Source: Paenibacillus sp. RC334 (lineage in GTDB: Bacteria; Bacillota; Bacilli; Paenibacillales; Paenibacillaceae). Taken from it: a stretch of 64,000 nucleotides of DNA. The number at the start of each line of letters is the position of its first letter. Within the stretch, counting starts at the first letter, position 1. Below, piece by piece: positions 16,301 to 25,974 of the stretch. The notes beneath the pieces were generated by a model. The model ran no database searches, was not told the DNA's origin, and worked only from the letters and a program-made list of their open reading frames with translations. The position numbers and the translations under genes were made by a program. The stretch lies in the NCBI RefSeq assembly GCF_030034735.1, contig NZ_CP125370.1, positions 1,550,001-1,614,000 on the forward strand, given 5' to 3'.

Positions 16301-18046
16301 ATGAGTGCACAAATTCCTGAAGTTCGGTCAACCGATGAATTACGTGAAAAGTGGATGAAACCTGAAGTGATTACAGGTTCGGAAATTTTGCTCCGTAGCC
16401 TGTTGCTGGAGGGAGTAGATTGTGTCTTCGGATACCCTGGTGGTGCAGTGCTTTACATTTATGATGCCATGTACGGCTTTGAGGATTTCAAGCATGTCCT
16501 CACCCGTCACGAGCAGGGAGCTATTCATGCGGCAGATGGTTACGCACGTGCCAGCGGTAAAGTCGGCGTCTGTATCGCGACTTCCGGACCTGGAGCAACC
16601 AACCTGGTAACCGGCATTGCGACGGCTTTTATGGATTCGGTGCCGTTAGTGGTCATCACGGGTAACGTTGTATCTTCCTTGATCGGCACGGACGCTTTCC
16701 AGGAAGCCGATATCACGGGAATCACGATGCCGATTACGAAGCACAGCTATCTGGTAAGAGATGTAGAGGATCTGCCGCGAATCATTCATGAGGCGTTCCA
16801 TATTGCCAACACGGGTCGCAAGGGTCCGGTACTAATTGATATTCCGAAGGATATATCGGCAGCCCAAACGCTGTTTGTTCCGCAAACGGGACCTGTGACC
16901 ATGCGAGGTTATAACCCGAAGGTATTACCAAACAAAATTCAGCTAGACAAGCTGACTCAGGCTATTGCTGAAGCGGAACGCCCATTTATTCTGGCAGGTG
17001 GCGGGGTTGTATACTCCGGCGGACATGAGGCACTTTACGAGTTTGTTCGCAAAACGGAAATTCCGATTACGACAACATTGCTGGGATTGGGCGGTTTCCC
17101 AAGCGGTCATGAACTGTGGACGGGAATGCCGGGGATGCACGGAACGTACACCTCCAATCTGGCGATTCAACAGTCGGATTTGCTAATCTGTATTGGTGCC
17201 CGCTTTGATGACCGGGTGACAGGCAAGCTGGACGGCTTTGCTCCTCACGCCAAAATCGTCCATATTGATATCGATCCTGCTGAAATCGGTAAAAACGTAC
17301 CGACAGACATTCCGATTGTAGGCGATGTGAAAGCGGTACTGGAATTGCTGAATCAGGATGTGAAACGCGCGAATCGAGCGGATGCATGGAGAGCGCAAAT
17401 TCAACAATGGAAAAATGAGAAGCCTTATTCTTATAAGGATTCGGATACAGTGCTTAAGCCGCAATGGGTTGTCGAGCTGCTGGATGAAACGACCAAAGGC
17501 GGCGCAATCGTAACGACGGATGTGGGTCAGCATCAAATGTGGGCGGCGCAGTATTATAAATTCAATCAGCCGCGCTCATGGGTAACATCCGGTGGGCTGG
17601 GCACGATGGGATTTGGTTTCCCTTCCGCGATCGGCGCTCAGATGGCGAATCCCGACAGACTGGTTATCTCAATTAACGGAGACGGCGGCATGCAGATGTG
17701 TTCGCAGGAGCTGGCCATTTGTGCAATCAATAACATCCCGGTCAAAATCGTAATTATCAACAATCAGGTGCTGGGGATGGTTCGACAATGGCAGGAATTG
17801 ATCTATGACAATCGCTATAGCCATATTGATCTGGCCGGAAGCCCGGATTTTGTGAAACTGGCTGAGGCATACGGCGTAAAAGGACTGCGTGCTACGAATA
17901 AGGAAGAGGCACGTCGGGCTTGGCAGGAGGCGCTTGATACACCCGGACCGGTCGTTGTCGAGTTTGTGGTCAACAAGGAAGAGAATGTATATCCGATGGT
18001 GACGCAAGGTTCGACGATTGATCAAATGCTGATGGGGGACGAGTAA
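16301..18046 (+). CDS. ilvB: Acetolactate synthase, large catalytic subunit
   Basis: A 581-residue ThDP enzyme that makes acetolactate or acetohydroxybutyrate, the first common step to Val, Leu and Ile. N-terminal pyrimidine domain with the conserved Glu in HEQGAIHAADGYAR (about residue 68), a central FAD-type domain, and the C-terminal diphosphate motif NGDGGM...NN (about 461-490). The extra block VYPMVTQGSTIDQM at the end is typical of biosynthetic AHAS. AAGGAGGATGACC precedes the ATG. Controlled by the upstream T-box; ilvN follows after 1 nt. Confidence 0.97.
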   Translation: MSAQIPEVRSTDELREKWMKPEVITGSEILLRSLLLEGVDCVFGYPGGAVLYIYDAMYGFEDFKHVLTRHEQGAIHAADGYARASGKVGVCIATSGPGATNLVTGIATAFMDSVPLVVITGNVVSSLIGTDAFQEADITGITMPITKHSYLVRDVEDLPRIIHEAFHIANTGRKGPVLIDIPKDISAAQTLFVPQTGPVTMRGYNPKVLPNKIQLDKLTQAIAEAERPFILAGGGVVYSGGHEALYEFVRKTEIPITTTLLGLGGFPSGHELWTGMPGMHGTYTSNLAIQQSDLLICIGARFDDRVTGKLDGFAPHAKIVHIDIDPAEIGKNVPTDIPIVGDVKAVLELLNQDVKRANRADAWRAQIQQWKNEKPYSYKDSDTVLKPQWVVELLDETTKGGAIVTTDVGQHQMWAAQYYKFNQPRSWVTSGGLGTMGFGFPSAIGAQMANPDRLVISINGDGGMQMCSQELAICAINNIPVKIVIINNQVLGMVRQWQELIYDNRYSHIDLAGSPDFVKLAEAYGVKGLRATNKEEARRAWQEALDTPGPVVVEFVVNKEENVYPMVTQGSTIDQMLMGDE

Positions 18047-18047
18047 A

Positions 18048-18533
18048 ATGACGATTAAAAATACCATTGCTGTACTGGTAAATGATCATCCCGGCGTTTT
18101 GCAGCGTGTGTCCGGCCTGTTCGGTCGCCGTGGTTTTAACATTGAGAGCATTACCGTGGGTCAATCGGAGGAAGCTGGATTATCCCGTATGGTCATTGTG
18201 ACCATAGGAGATGAGAACAATCTGGAGCAGATTGAAAAGCAGCTTTACAAGCTGGTTGATGTAATCAAGGTTATTGATCTTAGCTCCAAGCCAATGGTTG
18301 CGCGGGAATTGGCGATGATTAAGGTGAAAGCAGAACCACCTCAGCGGCCAGAAATTATGGGTGTCGTGGAAACGTTCAGAGCAGCAGTAGTTGATGTTGG
18401 AACGACGAGCTTGATTGTTCAGGTCATTGGCGATACCGAAAAAATTGATGCTATGATCGAGTTGTTGAAGCCCTACGGTATTCGTGAGCTGACCCGAACC
18501 GGGGTTACGGCCATGATACGTGGCAATGCTTAA
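18048..18533 (+). CDS. ilvN: Acetolactate synthase, small regulatory subunit
   Basis: A 161-residue protein: N-terminal ACT domain (NTIAVLVNDHPGVLQRVSGL, about 4-23) that binds valine for feedback inhibition, then the ALS_ss_C domain. Length is normal for Bacillus IlvN/IlvH. Starts 1 nt after the ilvB stop, so it is translationally coupled. Confidence 0.96.
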   Translation: MTIKNTIAVLVNDHPGVLQRVSGLFGRRGFNIESITVGQSEEAGLSRMVIVTIGDENNLEQIEKQLYKLVDVIKVIDLSSKPMVARELAMIKVKAEPPQRPEIMGVVETFRAAVVDVGTTSLIVQVIGDTEKIDAMIELLKPYGIRELTRTGVTAMIRGNA

Positions 18534-18579
18534 TACGGAGCTTTAACGAATTACCGCTTATAGCGCATTACATCAATAA

Positions 18580-19689
<1,110 letters not shown>

Positions 19690-19739
19690 GATCTTTTTGT
19701 ACAACGAGTTCGACAATATGATTCATTCATAATGTAATC

Positions 19740-19783
19740 TTACAATGCGGCCCTGCTTATTGCGTGAGCCGCATTGTAATTTA
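19740..19783 (+). terminator. Strong hairpin between ilvC and leuA
   Basis: A perfect 12-bp stem, TTACAATGCGGC with GCCGCATTGTAA, followed by only TTTAA. It may be a leaky terminator or an mRNA-processing boundary inside the operon. Confidence 0.55.
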
Positions 19784-19813
19784 ATGCTTCTATCCTGAGG
19801 GAGGTGTGTTAGG

Positions 19814-21355
19814 TTGCGCAAAATATATATATTTGACACAACGTTGAGAGACGGAGAACAGTCACCTGGTGTGAACTTGAATACCCGTGAGAAAGTAGAG
19901 ATCGCCTACCAGTTGGAGAAACTGGGAATTGACCGTATGGAAGCTGGCTTTCCGGCTGCTTCTCCGGGTGACCTGGCTGCTGTCAATGCAGTCGCCAAGG
20001 CTGTCAAAAATTCAACGGTTATTGGTCTTTCACGTGCCAGGGAACAAGATATTGATGCGGTCCGCGAGGCACTTAAGGGAGCTCAGGACCCATGTATCCA
20101 TATCTTTTTGGCAACCTCTCCGATTCACCGTCAGCATAAGCTGCGGATGGAGAAGGCACAGGTATTGGAAACCGCTCGTTCAGCCATTCGTTACGGGTTA
20201 AAATATTTGCCAAAGGTAGAGTTTTCTCTGGAGGATGCAGGTCGTACAGAGCTTGATTTTGTGGTGGAAATGGTCACCATGGCTGTACAGGAAGGCGCGT
20301 CTGTCGTCAATATTCCGGATACCGTGGGTTACTTGACACCTTATGAATACGGCAACATTTTCAAGCATATTAAGGAAAATGTGGTTGATGTGGAAAAGGT
20401 TCAACTGAGCGCACATTGCCACAACGACCTGGGAATGGCTACGGCCAATACACTGGCTGCGATCCTGAACGGGGCGGATCAGATTGAGGGCACCATTAAC
20501 GGTATCGGTGAACGCGCCGGAAATACCGCTATTGAGGAAATTGCAATGGCGCTGGAGACGAGACAGGAATTTTTCCAGGCCAAAACGTCTCTGCAACTGT
20601 CCGAGATCGCACGTACGAGCCGGTTGGTCAGCCGCCTGACGGGCATGGTTGTGCCGGGCAACAAGGCGATTGTTGGAGCGAATGCTTTTGCACATGAATC
20701 GGGTATTCACCAGGATGGCATGTTGAAGGAAAAAACGACCTACGAAATCATGACGCCGGAAAGTATTGGTTTGAAGGAGAGCAAGCTGGTACTGGGCAAG
20801 CATTCCGGTCGCCATGCTTTCCGCGAACGTTTGATCGAGCTGGGCTACGAATTGAGCGAAGAGGAGCTGAACCGCTCTTTCGGACAGTTCAAGGATTTGG
20901 CTGATAGGAAGAAAGAAGTATCGGATGATGATATCCTGGCGCTACTGGAAGAAAAACTGGCCGATTCACCGGAAGTCTTCAAGCTGGAAACGATTTTCGT
21001 AACCTATGGCAACGAGGCTACACCTTCCGCCAAGGTACGTTTGGTTACCGACGAGGGTCAGGTTATTGAGACGGAAGCTGAAGGGAACGGCTCGGTCGAT
21101 GCGATTTACAATGCGATTGACCAAGCCAGCAGCGAGGTAGTCGTTCTTTCGGATTACTCGATCAAGTCTGTTACCCAAGGTAAGGATGCTCTGGGTGAAG
21201 TGCATGTCGTGTTGACCCAAAACGATCTGTCTGTACAGGGACGTGGGGTAAGCACTGACATTCTGGAAGCAAGTGCCCGCGCTTATGTGGATGCATTGAA
21301 TGGCTTGATCGACAAGCGTAAAAACTACAGCAATCGTGTAGATTACAAGTCCTAA
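19814..21355 (+). CDS. leuA: 2-isopropylmalate synthase
   Basis: First committed step of leucine synthesis: acetyl-CoA plus 2-oxoisovalerate. 513 residues: HMGL-like TIM barrel with DTTLRDGEQSPGV (about 8-20), the metal-site block SAHCHNDLGMATAN (about 199-212) and the C-terminal LeuA_dimer regulatory domain that binds leucine. The start is a TTG at 19814 with GGGAGGTG 7-8 nt upstream; no ATG is better placed. Confidence 0.96.
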   Translation: MRKIYIFDTTLRDGEQSPGVNLNTREKVEIAYQLEKLGIDRMEAGFPAASPGDLAAVNAVAKAVKNSTVIGLSRAREQDIDAVREALKGAQDPCIHIFLATSPIHRQHKLRMEKAQVLETARSAIRYGLKYLPKVEFSLEDAGRTELDFVVEMVTMAVQEGASVVNIPDTVGYLTPYEYGNIFKHIKENVVDVEKVQLSAHCHNDLGMATANTLAAILNGADQIEGTINGIGERAGNTAIEEIAMALETRQEFFQAKTSLQLSEIARTSRLVSRLTGMVVPGNKAIVGANAFAHESGIHQDGMLKEKTTYEIMTPESIGLKESKLVLGKHSGRHAFRERLIELGYELSEEELNRSFGQFKDLADRKKEVSDDDILALLEEKLADSPEVFKLETIFVTYGNEATPSAKVRLVTDEGQVIETEAEGNGSVDAIYNAIDQASSEVVVLSDYSIKSVTQGKDALGEVHVVLTQNDLSVQGRGVSTDILEASARAYVDALNGLIDKRKNYSNRVDYKS

Positions 21356-21559
21356 TGGTTGCGAATCAAGCAATTTGGAGTTTACAGGATCGGGTATTTC
21401 CGGTCCTGTTTTGTTTTGTCTTACTACAGCTTTTCAGCTTATAGGCTAATCCTATTAAATTGATAGATTCTATATCTTGGTCAAAGCCCTGTCATGTATG
21501 TTACAAAGAAGGTATGAATAATACGCCCGTAAGGCTGTAAAACAAGAGGAGTGTACGTG

Positions 21560-22636
21560 ATGGCAGACGTGAAAAAGATTGCGGTAATAGCTGGGGACGG
21601 AATTGGACCGGAAGTGGTCGCTGAGGCAGAGAAAATTTTGAAGCGTACGGAGGAAGTGTTTGGCCATTCATTTGAAACGGAGCATGCACTGTTCGGTGGA
21701 ATTGCCATTGATGAGAAGGGTACACCATTGCCGCAAGAAACGCTGGCTGTCTGCCAATCTGCAGATGCCGTACTGTTGGGAGCCGTAGGTGGTCCCAAGT
21801 GGGATAACAATCCGAAGGAGCTTCGCCCTGAAACAGGATTGCTGGGTATACGCAAAGAGCTGGGACTGTTCTCGAATCTTCGTCCGGCTGTCGTCTTCGA
21901 CTGTCTCAAGGACGCATCGACACTGAAACCTGAAGTGCTGGAAGGAACGGATCTGATCGTTGTGCGCGAGCTGACGGGCGGCATCTACTTCGGTGAGAAG
22001 TTCAGACGTGAAAGCCCGCAGGGTGAGGAAGCTGTCGATACATGTGCATATAATGTAATGGAAGTGGAGCGCATTGTTCGCCAATCTTTCGAGATTGCAC
22101 AAAAGCGTCGCAAAAAGCTCGCATCGGTGGACAAGGCCAACGTGCTGGAAACTTCCCGTTTGTGGCGTGAAGTGGTTAACCGGGTCGCAGTAGACTATCC
22201 GGATGTTGAGCTCGAGCATGTGCTGGTTGATAACTGCGCAATGCAATTGCTGCGTCGGCCGTCCAGCTTTGACGTCATCGTGACGGAAAATATGTTCGGC
22301 GATATCCTTAGTGACGAAGCGGCTATGCTGACCGGGTCCATCGGTATGCTGTCCTCCGCTTCTCTCGGGGAAGGCAGCTTCGGTCTGTACGAGCCGGTCC
22401 ACGGCTCGGCACCGGACATTGCGGGTCAAGGACTGGCCAACCCGATTGCAACCATCCTGTCCGTTGCTTTAATGTTCCGTATGACCTTCGGATATGAGAA
22501 AGCTGCTGATGCCATTGAGAAGGCGGTAGCTGAGGTACTGGATGCCGGACATCGCACAGCCGATATCGCGGTGGATAAATCCAAGGCCATCTCGACAACT
22601 CGAATGGGCGATCTGATCGCAGCGGCTATTCGATAA
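21560..22636 (+). CDS. leuB: 3-isopropylmalate dehydrogenase
   Basis: NAD-dependent oxidative decarboxylation in leucine synthesis. The 358-residue protein has [13 protein letters not shown] near residue 11, the substrate block RPAVVFD, the catalytic YFGEKFRRE, and the NAD-binding [18 protein letters not shown] (about 278-295). The ATG at 21560 is 8 nt after AGAGGAG; a GTG at 21551 overlaps that site. leuC and leuD do not follow, unlike in B. subtilis. Confidence 0.96.
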   Translation: MADVKKIAVIAGDGIGPEVVAEAEKILKRTEEVFGHSFETEHALFGGIAIDEKGTPLPQETLAVCQSADAVLLGAVGGPKWDNNPKELRPETGLLGIRKELGLFSNLRPAVVFDCLKDASTLKPEVLEGTDLIVVRELTGGIYFGEKFRRESPQGEEAVDTCAYNVMEVERIVRQSFEIAQKRRKKLASVDKANVLETSRLWREVVNRVAVDYPDVELEHVLVDNCAMQLLRRPSSFDVIVTENMFGDILSDEAAMLTGSIGMLSSASLGEGSFGLYEPVHGSAPDIAGQGLANPIATILSVALMFRMTFGYEKAADAIEKAVAEVLDAGHRTADIAVDKSKAISTTRMGDLIAAAIR

Positions 22637-22693
22637 AAGCTTAGAGGCTTCCTTAAAACAAGGTAGCTGATTATACAGCAAGTGCATGATGAT

Positions 22694-22726
22694 ACAGCAG
22701 CTCCTGAGCCATCAGGGGCTGCTGTT
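22694..22726 (+). terminator. Probable terminator of the ilv-leu operon
   Basis: ACAGCAGCTCCTGA pairs with TCAGGGGCTGCTGT around a 4-nt loop, followed by TATATCC. The stem is strong but the U-run is poor. Confidence 0.6.
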
Positions 22727-22763
22727 ATATCCGGAAGTGTACAACCTGGTGAATGTGTATAAA

Positions 22764-22848
22764 TTGTGAATTTTCAAAACCTAGTTTAAAATAATTCTAA
22801 AAAAGTAATGGTTACAATATTGACTTTGATTTCTGCGAATGATAACAT
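22764..22848 (+). promoter_or_regulatory. Tandem promoters and PerR-like box before peroxiredoxin
   Basis: P1: TTGTGA (22764-22769), 17 bp, TAAAAT (22787-22792). P2: TTGACT (22820-22825), 17 bp, TAACAT (22843-22848). The 15-mer TTAAAATAATTCTAA (22786-22800) matches the PerR consensus TTATAATNATTATAA at 12 of 14 defined positions and covers the P1 -10. This suggests peroxide induction. Confidence 0.6.
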
Positions 22849-22964
22849 TTATCAAGTAGGTTGTTTTAATACAATACAGATGATTGAGGAAAACACATTT
22901 GATGTTTTTCTTACATGAGGAGTTTTCAAAATCCTTACATATTTTAAAAGGAGGATTTCATATT

Positions 22965-23504
22965 ATGGCAGAAAGATTGGTAGGAAGACCCGCACCTGAT
23001 TTTGCATTGGAAACAGTGACTGGGGACGGTCAAGAATTTGGTTCGGTGAAGCTTTCCGATTACCGTGGCAAATGGCTCGTGTTCTTCTTCTATCCACTGG
23101 ATTTCACTTTTGTGTGCCCAACAGAAATCACAGCATTGAGCGATGCTGCTGACCAATTTAAAGAGCTGGATACTGAAATTCTGGGTATCAGTGTAGACTC
23201 CGTACACAGCCACAAAGCATGGATCAACACAGCAAAAGAAAACAATGGATTGGGCAAACTGAACTTCCCGTTGGCTTCTGATATCACGAAAAAAACAGCA
23301 AGCGATTATGGCGTTCTGATCGAAGAAGAAGGAGTTGCATTGCGCGGTTTGTTCATCATTGATCCTGAAGGCGAATTGAAATATCAAGTGGTTAACCACA
23401 ACGACGTAGGTCGTAGTGTCGAAGAAACATTGCGTGTACTGCAAGCTTTGCAATCTGGCGGCTTGTGCGCAATGAACTGGAAACCAGGCGACAAGAACCT
23501 GTAA
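22965..23504 (+). CDS. 2-Cys peroxiredoxin (YkuU-like)
   Basis: A 179-residue thiol peroxidase of the Prx1/AhpC class. The peroxidatic cysteine is in FYPLDFTFVCPTE (Cys about 51) and the resolving cysteine in GLCAMNWKPG near the C-terminus (about 168). The start at 22965 gives the standard N-terminus MAERLVGRPAPDF and has AAAGGAGG 9-10 nt upstream; the longer frame to 22884 has no site. Reduces hydrogen peroxide with thioredoxin. Monocistronic, with its own promoters and terminator. Confidence 0.94.
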   Translation: MAERLVGRPAPDFALETVTGDGQEFGSVKLSDYRGKWLVFFFYPLDFTFVCPTEITALSDAADQFKELDTEILGISVDSVHSHKAWINTAKENNGLGKLNFPLASDITKKTASDYGVLIEEEGVALRGLFIIDPEGELKYQVVNHNDVGRSVEETLRVLQALQSGGLCAMNWKPGDKNL

Positions 23505-23537
23505 TACAAACTTCAGAAGAAGTTGAGCATTAAACTT

Positions 23538-23590
23538 GCAAGCCCCCAACAAGCGGTTTTTTACCGACATTGGGGGCTTGCTTGCCTATG
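23538..23590 (+). terminator. Terminator hairpin after peroxiredoxin
   Basis: A 12-bp stem, GCAAGCCCCCAA with TTGGGGGCTTGC (23538-23581). The loop is about 20 nt and the U-run is weak. Confidence 0.6.
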
Positions 23591-23769
23591 TTATGCAGGA
23601 AAAGATTTTATAATTATGTGTGTTTGAAGTGAACAGTATAGGGTGAAATAAGAAATAATTGTGGAAATGTTACTGTGTTTTGGAGGAATTTCGACTGGTG
23701 AAAGCGAATAAGGTAACATAGAGGATAAACAAGGCGGAACAGGTTTTGTTCAGAGGAGGCTGAGCCCGG

Positions 23770-24186
23770 ATGAGTTATTGCTGTGGAGCAAGCATGGTAG
23801 GAACCAAGGGAACGCTGAAGCATTACCGCACCCAAGTTCATAATGTTCCTTTGCTGTTTTGCCCAGTATGTCGTCGCATTGAGGTCCATTATAAAGTCGA
23901 GAATGAGTATGAAATTTTGGCGGAGTATGCACATGGAGACGGGGCAAGCGAGATTGATTTTCAGGACTACGTCATGGAAGATGATGATACGATATTTGAG
24001 AATTGTGTGAATCGAGAGAGTGAAGATGCGTTTGAAATTGTGAAGCGTCAAATTGACATGTCTCTGGATTTATTGATGGTAGCAAAACAGATGAACGATG
24101 AAAAATGGCAGGGAGAGCTCAAGAGAAGACTGGCTGTTATGAGCCAGAGACGCTCTCGGCTTCAGCATAATAAGAGCGGCAGTTGA
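23770..24186 (+). CDS. Zinc-ribbon-like protein, unknown function
   Basis: A 138-residue protein with a probable four-cysteine zinc site: Cys4-Cys5 and CPVC at 31-34. It continues into an acidic middle (YVMEDDDTIFENC) and a basic C-terminal helix (KRRLAVMSQRRSR). GGAGG lies 10 nt before the ATG. No signal peptide or membrane segment. The layout (N-terminal zinc ribbon, then alpha-helical tail) suggests a nucleic-acid or protein-binding adaptor, but I do not recognise the family. Confidence 0.7.
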   Translation: MSYCCGASMVGTKGTLKHYRTQVHNVPLLFCPVCRRIEVHYKVENEYEILAEYAHGDGASEIDFQDYVMEDDDTIFENCVNRESEDAFEIVKRQIDMSLDLLMVAKQMNDEKWQGELKRRLAVMSQRRSRLQHNKSGS

Positions 24187-24187
24187 C

Positions 24188-24242
24188 ATCCTACACACCA
24201 AAGAAGCTCTCACACCTAGAGAGCTTCTTTGGTGTGTAGGAT
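24188..24242. terminator. Perfect 24-bp inverted repeat, probable terminator
   Basis: The arms at 24188-24211 and 24219-24242 are perfectly complementary over 24 bp with a 7-nt loop. It begins 2 nt after the stop of the preceding gene. There is no U-run on either side, so it is atypical for a terminator. Confidence 0.6.
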
Positions 24243-24339
24243 GCTTATTCCTAACTTATTATTTCGTTTTTGGTAATGTTGCGCAGATATTATGACGAAA
24301 GAAAACAGGATAAAAATGTGAATTCGACACTTTTTCCGA

Positions 24340-24369
24340 TTGACTGGAATCCTAAGTCTTGTCTATCAT
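24340..24369 (+). promoter_or_regulatory. Promoter of the histidine kinase gene
   Basis: TTGACT (24340-24345), 18-bp spacer, TATCAT (24364-24369). Confidence 0.55.
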
Positions 24370-24447
24370 AAAATTAGACTCTCAATTGGAAAGAGATGAC
24401 CAGGATTTTCTGAATCTGTTTTCTAACCGTTGAAGGGTAGTCGATAG

Positions 24448-25632
24448 ATGATGTCTTTCTCTTCTTCAAAAAATGTTAAGCGTCCGATACGGCCAGTTTA
24501 TCATTCCGAAACAAGGGGGAAGCCTGGCATGATCAGTGAATTCCAAGAAGCCTTGCTTGATACCGTGGGAGCTTGTCCTTCCACTCAGATCGCCAATAAC
24601 AAGTATGAAAATGTTCTGGAGAACCTGGATAGTGGTATCATGCTGTTTGACAGTGACGGTGTACTGACCTTTATTAACGTGCAAATGGCCAAACTGCTGG
24701 AACTGCCGCGTAGTTCGCTGGCAGGCCGCAACTTGATGCAAATTTTGCATCATCCCGAGTTAAGCCGATTTAAGAAGAAGAAAATTATGCGGATATACAA
24801 AGAGACCATCTTTCATAGAAAGCGCTATCATGAGCTAATTGATGAATATAGTCGGCATTGGTTGATTACGGTGACCTACGGGGATCAGATGGATGGCGAT
24901 TTTTTGTTCAGTGTCAAGGATGTGTCGGATTATAAGCAAATTGAGCAGACGGCGTATCAAAATGACAAGCTCGCGATGTTAGGCCGCATTTCCGCCTCGA
25001 TTGCTCATGAAATCCGTAACCCGCTTACCGCTATTCGGGGCTTTATTCAATTACTGCGGCCGCATCTGGTGGAGCTGGGAAGAGATGAGTATGCTCGTAT
25101 AATATTGACAGAGATAGATCGTGCGAACGACATTATTTATGAGTTTCTGAATTCGTCCAAGCCTTCAGCTCCGCAAAAAACAGCCGTACCTGTGATGGGT
25201 CTGCTGAAAGAGGTTGTGATGCTGACCGAAAGCGAGGCGCTGATGAAGGGTTGTCAAATTGCACTGGATGAAAATAGTACGATCATGAAGGTTTCGATTG
25301 ATGTAAAGCAGATTAAGCAGGTCATTCTCAATATGATCAAAAATGCAATGGATGCCATCGAAGGTATCAGAGAGGACCGTAAGGGATGCATTGATATCCA
25401 TACAGTGCTGGAAGGCTCGTATGTCCATATTTGCATTGAAGATAACGGTTTGGGAATGGATCACAATACATTATCACGTTTATTTGATCCATTTTTTACA
25501 ACGAAAGAAAGTGGTACCGGCTTGGGACTGGCAGTGAGCTATCGGATCATCAAAAATCACGGGGGCTTTATTCATGTAGACAGTACACATGGAAAGGGGA
25601 CACAGTTTAAAATCACGCTTCCTGTAGTTTAG
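24448..25632 (+). CDS. Orphan PAS-domain histidine kinase, sporulation-kinase type
   Basis: A 394-residue soluble sensor kinase. A PAS domain covers about residues 48-165 (SGIMLFDSDGVLTFINVQM), then the H-box SASIAHEIRNPLTAIRGF (phospho-acceptor His about 194), N-box NMIKNAMDAIEG, G1 box DNGLGM and G2 box GTGLGLAVSY. No transmembrane helix. No response regulator lies next to it, which is typical of KinA/KinC/KinE-type kinases feeding the Spo0 phosphorelay; that role is an inference. The start is uncertain: ATG 24448 and ATG 24529 both have moderate sites. Confidence 0.88.
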   Translation: MMSFSSSKNVKRPIRPVYHSETRGKPGMISEFQEALLDTVGACPSTQIANNKYENVLENLDSGIMLFDSDGVLTFINVQMAKLLELPRSSLAGRNLMQILHHPELSRFKKKKIMRIYKETIFHRKRYHELIDEYSRHWLITVTYGDQMDGDFLFSVKDVSDYKQIEQTAYQNDKLAMLGRISASIAHEIRNPLTAIRGFIQLLRPHLVELGRDEYARIILTEIDRANDIIYEFLNSSKPSAPQKTAVPVMGLLKEVVMLTESEALMKGCQIALDENSTIMKVSIDVKQIKQVILNMIKNAMDAIEGIREDRKGCIDIHTVLEGSYVHICIEDNGLGMDHNTLSRLFDPFFTTKESGTGLGLAVSYRIIKNHGGFIHVDSTHGKGTQFKITLPVV

Positions 25633-25730
25633 TGTTCTGGGACTTTCACAAAGGGATGTAGTAGGTACTGATTCTTTTGTGTTGTACAGAACTGGGGCAT
25701 AGGTATCACTCATTTGAAAAAGACCGGATA

Positions 25731-25766
25731 GAGCGCATTATCTGAAGAGATGATGCGCTTTTTTTG
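25731..25766 (+). terminator. Rho-independent terminator of the histidine kinase gene
   Basis: GAGCGCAT-ATC pairs with GAT-ATGCGCTT around a 5-nt loop, followed by seven T. The remaining 25767-25974 is AT-rich with no clear promoter or gene. Confidence 0.85.
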
Positions 25767-25974
25767 GTTCTGGAAGCTTATTTATTTGCGTAAATACGAA
25801 AATGAAATAATGAATATAAGACAAAAAAATGATTCACCTTTCACAGATTAAATGTTATTATGTACCATAATCCATATTTATTTTTGATACTAAAGACTTA
25901 AAAAACGGCTTCCAAAGCTGTCAAACGTCTTAGATGATCGGAATTTCCGATATGCAGGGGGCTGAAGAGGCTGA

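Noticed and set aside
24188..24242. Terminal inverted repeats of an insertion sequence
   Set aside because: The arms are 7 nt apart, with no transposase and no target duplication.
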